Below, one piece after another: positions 23,001 to 32,200 of a DNA stretch of 64,000 nt; the stretch's first letter is position 1, and the number at the start of each line of letters is the position of its first letter. The translations under genes were made by a program, and so were the position numbers. Origin of the DNA: Blastobasis lacticolella (taxonomy: Eukaryota; Arthropoda; Insecta; Lepidoptera; Blastobasidae); NCBI GenBank assembly GCA_905147135.1, contig LR990049.1, positions 7,085,428 to 7,149,427 on the forward strand. Reading direction: 5' to 3'. The notes below the pieces were generated by a model. It had not been told where the DNA came from. It worked only from the letters and a program-made list of their open reading frames with translations, and did no database searches.

Positions 23001-24236
23001 ATCTCCATAAGGACTGATCGGGTATGTACCCATTTTTACCAGCGACGTAGGTCCCACGGTGGACGCGGGCCTGCCCACGCTGCGTCTTCCGGTATGTGGT
23101 CGCCACTCGATACCTTTACTACCTAATCGGCCATCTGCTTTGCGAGCTATTAGTACCATTTATTTTATCGTGCTATTAGCTCTAACCACTGGCGAATTTT
23201 TCCCTTCATGCAGAGTCTCGTTATGTTGAGACTCTCTGCTATTAAGCAATGAGACTACGAGCATAGCTCTTTCCAATGCGGCAAGTGGTAGCCCTTTACT
23301 CCACTGTCCAGTTAACTAGAGCGAGCGGGCACTGCCTATTCCTTGGTAGGTACCTACATTACACGAATTTAAACATGTAGGTACGAGTACCTATTTGTAA
23401 GTATCATTGTATGTTTCCAGCTCGTAATCCACCACCGTTCTGCGTACCAATACCAGTGCCGTATTTGCCTCCTGGATTAGTTGACATGTGCGTGAGACTA
23501 TTCGACATCAACGTGGTCGACCAGAAATTGCACGTCTGCATGGACATGGACACGAGAGTCGACCGAGCGCCGGTTTTGGTGAGTTTCGTGGCAGGGAATT
23601 CCCGGTATCTCCTTATCTAGTGAAAAATCATCACAAGTTGCTGATATTTGTTACTACTATTGTAGTATTAGTACTTATTAGTTAGGTACTTACATAATTA
23701 CTAGTTTTTTTTTTCAAATTTAGACACTTATACACCTACTTACTTTCAATGTAACAGTCTCAAACCCGTCTGCCAAGTCTAGAAACTAGATAAAATAGCT
23801 TAAAGGCAATTAATTAGGCATGGCATGAGGAGTTCAGTGTTCACACTCACAACAGTAACAAATGCACAGTTTGGCATTTTTGGTAGGAGGATAGTGTAGA
23901 CGGCAAATGTGCCGCTTTCTATCAGGTAGGCAGTCTGGTAGGTTGTTAGAGAGTCGTTTAATAAGTGTATGAATCTTTTGTCGGAAAATTCCATGCCTGA
24001 AAACCTACATTAATATTTCCCAGGTACTCCATTTCGACTGTATGGACATGGGAGCCGGCGGAGTCAATTTATCCAAGCCCGGTAATGGGTCTAACTCCGT
24101 AAATGCCGCTGCAACCTCCGATGGCACCACTCAACAACCCGCACAACTGGACAGCGATATCTACGACCCCGTTACTGAACTACCATCCGACCAGACGACA
24201 CAAATGTTATTCAATACTTCTATTAAATATATTTAA
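20065..24236 (+). CDS. Secreted DUF4773-like cysteine-rich protein E
   Basis: Six exons join in frame: 20065-20110, 20400-20509, 21872-22019, 22816-22908, 23421-23578 and 24024-24236, giving 255 aa; intron phases are 1, 0, 1, 1 and 0. A signal peptide (MEIRSVIWACLVMVS...) is split by the first intron. The domain has CTCEDLLCTCC followed by Cys in RTCMM, PFCVP, DMCVR, HVCMD and FDCMD. The tail is Asn/Thr/Asp-rich and not strongly biased. Apart from an extra first intron in the signal peptide, the intron positions and phases match gene D, so D and E look like sister copies. The 3' UTR is very short, since AATAAA overlaps the stop codon. It is the last gene of the array. Confidence 0.84.
20560..20800. 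repeat. Dispersed repeat fragment in intron 2 of DUF4773 gene E
   Basis: Contains ATCCCGCGGGATCGCGGGAT and related text also seen at 1200-1390. No coding content. Confidence 0.4.
22140..22440. repeat. LINE 3' end fragment in intron 3 of DUF4773 gene E
   Basis: Degraded relative of the repeat at 4190-4670 (ACTGTCGCCCATAACATCCA near 22170). Confidence 0.4.
22965..23180 (-). repeat. RTE-like non-LTR fragment in intron 4 of DUF4773 gene E
   Basis: It shares GGCCTGCCCACGCTGCGTCT with 15097-15116 and the flanking family text (GTGGTCGCCACTCGA). Frames are broken. Confidence 0.55.
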
Positions 24237-24241
24237 ATAAA
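24236..24241 (+). promoter_or_regulatory. PolyA signal overlapping the stop codon of DUF4773 gene E
   Basis: AATAAA begins on the last base of the TAA stop (24234-24236). No other canonical hexamer is visible in the next few hundred bases, so this is the best candidate and implies a 3' UTR of only a few tens of bases. Confidence 0.5.
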
Positions 24242-26367
24242 TCTGTGACACTGATTTCTGATTATCATTTGTGAGGGCCTCCGTTGACGGATCCGTTCCG
24301 CTCGTATCTACTCGAAAAAAAAATCATGAAAACTTTCGACCAAATAAGACCTATAGTGGTAGTATAATTTGACAGGCTACCTAGGATATAGCTAGTAGTT
24401 TTTAGCCCGGGCATTTATCGACAGTATGGTCCTCTGTCACTGGTCCAAACTAGTTCAATGATATCACCACCGCCCATACAACACCACGGGAGTCGCAAAC
24501 AGGTTGCCTGCTTTTGAGTGTTTGAAACCTTATATTATTGTAGAGGTATGGAAACATCACTATATGTCATGCGGCAGAATAACAAAGTTATTTCAACAGT
24601 CGATTTTATCCTACAGAGCGCGCAAGATAACTTTGCTAGCGGCTGTAAATGGAACTAAAGAGATACAGCCAATGACTTGATCCGAAACAAAGTTAATCGA
24701 CATACTAGCTGAAGTAGCAATGGTCTGCTCACATCTTTTATCAGAGAATCTATAAGTCTAATCGTTACCTTGAGGGTCATTTACACAGCGACAAATGGAA
24801 ATATCCTGTGCTGCTTTGACCCTCGATCGTGCCAACTTGTAGATGAGTTTCTGCCCCTCAGACGATTCCAACTTTTCGTACAAAGGACGTAAGTGGTCTT
24901 GTCTGGCTCTGGCTACCGCTCGTTTGATGGCACGTTTGGCGACTACTTATTGAAAAATCATCAATAAATCTCGGTCTGTGAATGTTTGGTATTCTAAGTT
25001 AAATTTAATTTTACGTTTAGTCTATTTCATGTTCTTTTCTCTTCCTTTTTGTTGCACCTTTGCCTTGAAATTTTTTTCATTGCTCTCTGGTTAACTGGTA
25101 GAAAAAGCTATGTAGCTTTAAGTCCGCCTTTGTACTGTAATGTGCATGAAGTTTTAAATAAATAAATAAATAATTTAAATTACTTTTATTGTCTTTTATT
25201 ACGTTCAGCATCACACATCATCACAACACCTAAGCCAAAATGTCCCAAATTTCGAGCTTATTTCGCTCGCTCATTGATTAATTGGCCACCTCAGCTTGTA
25301 AGACCCATAATATCAAAGATTTCGCTTTTTCATTCTATGATCTTTTTCGATCGATTTCATCTTAGGCTTTTATAACCCAAAATGTGAAGAATTTCGAGGT
25401 CGCTCCGCTCGCTTATTTATAGCTTTCAGGTACCTACTTTTCTTATCATTCACCTAGTTCGTTGTAGTCACTCATTCATTGATTTCCTTAAGTTACTATT
25501 GTGAGGATCACCCATTCCTGTAAAGTCCGCGCTCATTCATTCAATGATTACCTCAGGCTTTTACATTCCAAAATGCCACAAATTTCAAGCTCTCCACTTG
25601 GTAATTCATTAAATTATCACCCCAGCTTTTAAGACCTCAAACTTCAAAAATGTCGAGTTCGCTCCGGTCGCACATTCATTGATCACCCCCACTTTTAACA
25701 CCGAAAATGTCAAAAGTTGCGAGCTCGTTCCGCTTGCTCATTCATTTATGGATTACCCCACTAAAATGGCAAATTTTTTTTTATTCAGGGCGTTTACTCC
25801 TTGATATCCATTGATTTGACTTTTACCCGCCCTGAACCAAATCCTGGATCCGCGCCTGGATGGAGCCTAGCACCACCGCGCTCAAACCGGAGACTGCAAA
25901 ATCCAAATAGTTATGATTAATATTAACCAAGATAAGGATGTATAGATCTAGTATTCTTTGCCAAACACATTGTTGTAACATTGACGGAAGCTACGTAAAA
26001 CTGACAGTGACAGCTTGTTCGTTGACCTCATGTTAGGGTTCACTCGAAGCGTAAAATAAAAATGGAACCCTATCAGTAAGTATTCGTTTGTCTGTCACAC
26101 GCCTGTGTCTTTGGAATCATAGGAATAGCTAAATACGTGAACAGAATAATAAAGTATGGCCGTTATATAAACAAATGTTTAGTCATGTTTCAGAGTTATT
26201 CTATTATTTCTCTATCGCAACAACGGAAACACATTAGGTACGTATCAAATTTTATACGAGTATAGTGCTTACAATACAAACACAACAACAACTACATAGT
26301 GGATAAAGACGTGTGAGTCGGATGTGCGCACGAGTTCGCAGTTAGATTATTGGTCTTTTGGAGGTCT
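24242..26367. other. Intergenic desert between the DUF4773 array and the gypsy fragment
   Basis: No gene is seen. An RTE-like reverse transcriptase scrap reads on the minus strand at about 24750-24960 (VAKRAIKRAVARARQDHLRP). A degenerate minisatellite occupies 25215-25790, and scattered repeat scraps follow. Confidence 0.45.
25215..25790. repeat. Degenerate minisatellite, unit about 75-80 bp
   Basis: Six or seven diverged units each contain a form of TTTCGAGCTCGCTCCGCTCG followed by CTCATTCATTGAT and a TTTTAAGACC segment. Examples start near 25247, 25394, 25568 and 25650. Confidence 0.6.
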
Positions 26368-26863
26368 TGAGTAGTAGGATTAGTTAAACTCCGTAGACAA
26401 GTGTGGAATGGATATAATTACAGAAAATGTGCCTAACTATATTTACAAATACGAACTACCTAAACTTGTGTGACTGATCTAGTAAAAAGCTATTTGCATT
26501 GACCAATGGGAAAGCCCGCCGCGAGATAGCTTCCCCCACCACGCCGCGCGCCGGTGTGGTGCCGCTATAAATAGGAGGCGCAGAGCGGCGGACGCCCATT
26601 TGGCCGGCGCATCGAGGGACAGCACATCGGAGGAAGCTCGGCGCGCACGGTGGCGACTACAGCGGCGGCGAACTCCGGTGGTCTTCTGAAGCTGCGCTGG
26701 GGCTCCGTGGCGTGAAGAACAATCCCAAACAAGTCGTTCTTTTCAGAACGCAATCCTGAGTTTCGTGACCTAATACGCTCTCTGTGGCTAAATACGCATT
26801 CGTTCTATTTATTATAGAACACGAGTTTCACGACTTTTATACGAATACAATACGGTAGCCACA
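26368..26863 (-). repeat. Putative 3' LTR of the Ty3/gypsy fragment
   Basis: About 496 bp with TG...CA ends when read on the minus strand. It contains a TATA-like palindrome (CTATTTATAG, near 26565-26574) and a GC-rich segment after it. The left boundary is inferred from the GTCT direct repeat and is the weaker end; the right boundary abuts the purine tract. Confidence 0.45.
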
Positions 26864-26873
26864 GTACTCCCCC

Positions 26874-27807
26874 TCAAGCGAAGCGTACAGGTAGTTTGGT
26901 GGTGCGTCCGGCTCGTGTCTTGTGTTGTGTTGGTCTCGTGTTTCGCATTGTGGTCGGCTGTTGTCTCGATGTAGGTATCTTCGTTTCAGGGTCGTTTCTG
27001 TTGATTTGTTGTCGTTGGGTAGTGGAGTTGTATTCATTTTCAGCGGTCTCGTTCAGTGTGTAGGCAGGCTTGAGTCTGTCGATTGATATTTTAGCTTGTC
27101 GTTGTGGTAGTTGAACGGTAAATATTTTTCTGTCTCGGTCAATGACCTTGTAGGGCCCCTCGTACGGTGGTTGTAGCGGCTTTTTTACAGCGTCGATTCT
27201 TACGAAAACGTAGCTGCAGGTTTGTAGGTCTTTATGCACGAAGATCGGTCTGTTGCTTGCATGTGATGGTAGTGGTTGCTTTGGTTTCAGAGTGTTGATT
27301 GTTTTTCGTAGTTGGGATACGTAGTTGTAGTCGGCGACTTGCAGATTTTCGGTTTGTGTAGTGGTAGCGAAAAAATCTCCAGGTAGGCGCAAGTTGTAGC
27401 CGTAGGTAAGTTCGGCAGCGCTGATATTTGTGTCGTTACGTAGTGCGGCTCGAAGTCCCAGCAAAACGGTAGGTAATTCTTCGATCCACGTAGTTTGTCC
27501 GGAGAGTCGCGTTTTCAGTGCCGCTTTTAAACTGCGATGCCAGCGCTCGACGATACCGTTTGCTTGCGGGTGATACGGTGTTGTGCGTGTTTTTTCTATT
27601 CCCATTATTTTCGTTAGGTAGGTAAATAGCTGGCTCTCGAACTGTCGTCCTTGGTCGGTTGTGATGGTTTGTGGGGAGCCAAAACGGGTTATCCAATGTT
27701 CGTAGATTACTTTCGCCACGTCTTCGGCGGTGATTTCTTCGGTAGGTATTGCTTCGGGCCATCTTGTAAGTCGGTCGATCATTGTGATTAGATAGCGGTA
27801 GCCACAG
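26874..27807 (-). pseudogene. Ty3/gypsy integrase remnant (pol C-terminus)
   Basis: An open frame of about 310 codons shows retroviral-type integrase core motifs: GYRYLIT, IDRLTRWPEA, TTDQGRQFES, YHPQANGIVERWHRSLK. It continues through the integrase C-terminal region to a stop at 26874. The DD35E spacing is intact for the second Asp (TTDQG) and the Glu (GIVERW). The first catalytic Asp region is largely lost, because the reading frame enters at RDCGYRY and meets a stop 5' of that. It lacks any start codon context and all upstream pol domains, so it is a truncated relic although the frame itself is unbroken. Confidence 0.8.
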
Positions 27808-27862
27808 TCTCTTACAGAGATATTTATTATCTATTTACAATATATTTATAATTAGCTAAGAG

Positions 27863-27941
27863 CGTCGGTGGTCTAATGGTTAAACAGGAGGGACCGACTC
27901 GTCTCGTAAGTGATAGTTCTCAACTTCTATTCCAAGTGCCG
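27863..27941 (+). repeat. SINE head fragment
   Basis: AGAGCGTCGGTGGTCTAATGG matches the tRNA-like head of the SINE at 41631; the remainder diverges and runs into the foldback element. Confidence 0.45.
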
Positions 27942-28651
27942 CTATATTAAGACCACGCTCAGTCCGAATCGCTTAAAAAAAACTGTATGGCAACTTATGC
28001 CATGTCTTTTATCCGTCATAGAACGTCATTCATAAAAGTCATAACAAAGAATTTGACTGACTTGAAAAATATTGTTGAGGCGATTGGCACATTGGAGCGC
28101 AGCGTTCATTTTGGCGAAATTTTTAAATATGTGTAATTTTTAATTGTTTTATATACATTAAAAAATTTAGTAATTCTTCAAATGGTTATAATCTTTTCAT
28201 AAAATTATATTATTATGGCGAAAAATTATTTGAGAACTGAGTAACGGAACACTTATTTGACAATCCTGGAGACCTCACTTCACAGCAGCGGCCTATTTGA
28301 CGCCTTTTTATGTAGAAAATACAGCGCAAAAAACTTATCTGACCCACAGCTCGTGTCAAATGTGTCAAAGAAAAAAAAAGACGGATTTGCACGAACGCGC
28401 GTGGATGCGTTTTCAGTGTATTCGACTATGAATGATTTCCATAGAAACCGATGACAGCTCAAAGAACTTTATGTCACGCACTAACGCACGTCATGCACAA
28501 CCGTACGGTGCTGCGTTCCAGTGTGCGGATCGCCTAAATAATAATGGACAATGACTGACAAGGACTGATTATCCAATCGATATTGCCATATCCACACTTT
28601 ATATTTTCTACCACTGTCAGTTGATTCGGACTTGGCGTGGTCCTATTATAG
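27942..28651. mobile_element. Foldback DNA transposon / MITE with about 29-bp terminal inverted repeats
   Basis: The ends 27942-27970 and 28623-28651 are imperfect inverted copies sharing GACCACGC and AGTCCGAATC. A second inverted pair lies further in (about 28075-28105 and 28515-28545, sharing GGCGAT and CGCAGC), so the element can fold into a long interrupted hairpin. An open frame at 28257-28454 has no recognisable protein similarity. No clear target-site duplication is visible. Confidence 0.55.
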
Positions 28652-28702
28652 ATACCAATTACTCTTTTCTGAAATAAGTAAGTACCTGCATTAGTTGTAC
28701 AC

Positions 28703-28910
28703 TAACCGATGCTTTTAAAGTGAGGGAAGACATCGTGATGAAACCTGCTCATTTATACAACTGTGATCCAATTTGATCAGGATCAGGTTCCCCTGTTAAC
28801 AGGGTGACGGAGTACAAATGTAATTATCTGATCTGCCAAGTCCTAGATCATGGTCAAGGTGGAGCCCAGGTCCTTGTGCGCAAAAATACATCCGGGACCT
28901 TAACGCGCTT
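28703..28910 (+). mobile_element. 5'-truncated family-1 SINE upstream of Naa35
   Basis: Plus-orientation body and tail of the same family (GACATCGTGATGAAACCTGC, then GATCATGGTCAAGGTGGA). The tRNA-like head is missing. Confidence 0.65.
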
Positions 28911-29249
28911 TATTGCTACACCCGAAATCAAACTTCGTATGTGTCTCCTAAAATTAAACAACAATAACAAACAATTTAAAATTTAAAAATTTATGGTAAG
29001 AAACGCGCTTTTAATTACCTACTTTGTCGCGGAACCCTTCAAAAGCGAGTTCATTCGACATGCACTTGGCCAATTTCTTTGACATTTTGTCGTAGCTCGT
29101 TGACGTTGAATCGAGCCGTATTGCCGACTGATTTTATGCGAGTTGTGTTCGGATTTTTCAGTGAATAAGTAATTGTTTTATAGTTATCATCACAAATCAA
29201 TGGTAATTTAATTATTTTCCACTATTTGGTATCTATATATAAATTAATA

Positions 29250-32200
29250 ATGGGTGATAATGATGAATCCTATGACGGTGAAGGGTTAGTACAAATTGGT
29301 GGCTGGCTATCATAGTCTATTGTGGTTTACGCTTTCAATGTACTTACTTATATTTTGCATTTTATTTATTATTTAAATACTTACCTATTTGTTGTTTGCA
29401 TGATGCTTTTGTGTAGATTGAAGCAATGTTATTATAACCTTCATTAGTTTAACATTTCCTGCCTCTTGCTGTTTTATTAACTGTAAATGGATTTACTTAG
29501 ATGTAGGTACATCAATGATTGCATTACATAAAGCTTTTATTTTATGGGTGCTTTGCATGACATTTCTTGGGTACTTACATGCTTTTTTTATTAATTTTTG
29601 TTATTTTGTACATACACTACTAAATATTGTAACCTTAGTGCTAGTTTGAAAAGGCTGGAACTTGTGCAACATAGGAACTGTGAAATTTCGGGATAAGTTT
29701 TAATATTTTAATAAATGTGAAATATGCACAGGGCCATGGATTCCATGCCAGCATCTCCTGAAGTCGCCTACAACTGGGTTGACATTACGTCAGATTTCTT
29801 CACGCACATTCAAGGTATGTGATAAAATATATAGCTGTTTGTGTCTGTTACCCTTTATTAATAAGCTAAATTGATTACCTGTGTTTGACAAATAAAATTT
29901 GGGAAATTAGTATAAAAATCCCCCAAAATGTTTCAGATTTACAGCTTGGAGAACTATTGCACGATGGCCACCTTTTTGGTCTCTTTGAAGCCATGTCTGC
30001 CATCGAGATGATGGATCCTAAAATGGATGCAGGAATGCTGTGTAATAGAGGGAATCCAAAACCCCTTAATTTTCAACAAGCTGTCGAAGTAAGTATTGAG
30101 CAATTTGTGTAAAATATCTTTATATATGTACATATCTTAAAAAGGTAAACATTGCCAGAAGATGATGTCCGAAACTGGTCGCAATTAATGAACAGTTCTA
30201 TTTAGTTGAACTGGTGTATAAAAGTGTTTCAATCTATAGTATAATGGATTTCCATCATGAATGCACAACACAAAGTGTCAACTACAAATATATATTTTAG
30301 AACATGGAGAATGTCTATCAAATTAATTAGACATGGACTATTTCTCTGTGTTAACAACTTAAATGTCTAAATCATAAAATTATTCCATTTTGCAGGCTGG
30401 CAAACTAAAAACAGACGATTTAGAGCCTAGTGAGCTGATTGGCATCATAGATGCAACAATGGCTTGTATTGTATCTTGGCTGGAAGGTCACTCACTGGCT
30501 CAGACCGTGTTCACAAACTTATATCTGCACCAACCCCACTCAATAGGAAACAGAACTCTGAGAGCCTTCTGCATTGCGGTTTACAAGCTTCTGGATTGTA
30601 TCAGAGATTGTATTAACAAGTGAGTTCCTTTTTAAGTAATTAAATATTAAATATTATAAATTGTAATGTGTAATACACGTGCTATTTCTTCTCTTTCTTG
30701 TTACTTTAAAAATTGATTACCAGATGCACTCGTAATGTTGGTGATGACCTGAATGTTGAAACTCTTTCCAGGGCCCAGGTATTTGAAGAGGAGGACTTTC
30801 AGCCAATGGGATATGGTTATCGTCTGGGCTCGAACCCACAGACTGGGAACACATATGATGCAAGCCTTGAAGTAACTGAACAGAGGTGTATTTCTATGCT
30901 GCGAGAACAGGAAGAGGAACTAAATAAGAAAACCAAAAACGAAGATGATACGGTATAATTCAAAATTTCTTTTATTGTTAGCATGCAACCTACACCACAG
31001 AAAATCACATCAACAGCTCATCTATTACACAATACTTTACATCCACATGCACTGCTGGACCTGAGTCTCCTTTACATCAGTTGAGTATTTTGTTGCGTTG
31101 CATTTTACCCATAAGATGGGTTTGGTACTGCACTATTTTTGTTCTACTACACCAAACACCACATAAAGCTAAATTTTAAAATCTTCAGGGCATAAACTAC
31201 ACAATACAACAAATTACACACTGTGACAGTTTCTAAGATTAGCCTATAAATGAAAGATACGTAAATGAAAATACCTTGAGGCCATAATGCCAATTTTTTT
31301 TATAAAATATGTTTCAGGTACGCAATCAGTGGTTGGCCCTGGCAGCTAGGATTAGATTTACACGAATGTTCTATCAGGCTCTGCTCCAAATTACCAAGAG
31401 GGATGCACAGTCCGGTGTTGACTGCGTGGCTCTTCTCAACGGGTGCTCGGAAATGATGAAGGTCATCATCAAGACTTCTTCTTTAGGCACACAACCTGTA
31501 GAGAACTGTGAGTGATTTTCCTAAGTCAGTGCTAGGGATTTATTTTGAACTCTCAATGCAATTTGCAGAGTTGTAATTGAGTTGCCAATTTTGAAGAACC
31601 CCGAGTTATAGCGCAAAGGAAAGGCATCAGCAGAGAAATCATGCCACATCTTGCACATGCGCGGCAAAAAGGCTCCCATGCCCATACGCTGGTTGGATGC
31701 CATGCATCTATACATACACTTTACACACACTATCCATCAGATGGCCGGCTTGCCTCTTTATATCCTGTCCATTAAAATAAGCAAAATATGCAACATTAAT
31801 CAGTTTTGAATTCAATCAGTCACTTTCGATTTCAATCATCCTTATAACTGCCCAAGTCGTTTGACTTTAAACAGACTCTATATGCTCGTTTCTTACCTAT
31901 ACAAAAATCCCCTTCACCATCCTTTGTCACTGACTTACAAAAGCCCCCTCCCCCAGCCGACGCGCCCAACCCTATGGGCCGATTCGAGCCGATGATCAAC
32001 CACCGAGTCTATATGCTCGTTTGTAACTTATACAAAAACCCCCTCCCGCAGCCGACGCGCCCAACCCCATGGGGTTCGAGCCGATGATCAACCAGCGGCT
32101 GTTGCCGCCGACGTTCCCGCGCTACACGCGCGTGAAGCCGCGCGCCGAGGCGCTGCAGTACTTCGACGAGCTGGTGGCGAGGCTGCGGCACGCGTGGAAG

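Larger units (their letters stand above)
26368..27807 (-). mobile_element. 5'-truncated Ty3/gypsy LTR retrotransposon
   Basis: Read on the minus strand, the element carries the C-terminal part of pol (integrase), a purine-rich tract GAGGGGGAG at about 26867-26875, and an LTR beginning TGTGGCTACC at 26863. I infer that the LTR ends at 26368, because GTCT (26364-26367) immediately precedes a TG terminus and the same GTCT follows the other element edge at 27807-27810; this would be a 4-bp target-site duplication. Everything between the first 11 bp of the 5' LTR and the integrase core is missing: gag, protease, reverse transcriptase and RNase H. The element is an old, inactive copy. Confidence 0.6.

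Noticed and set aside
30817..31008. Minus-strand frames opposite Naa35 exons
   Set aside because: Shadows of exons whose plus-strand frame and splice phases fit NAA35 throughout.
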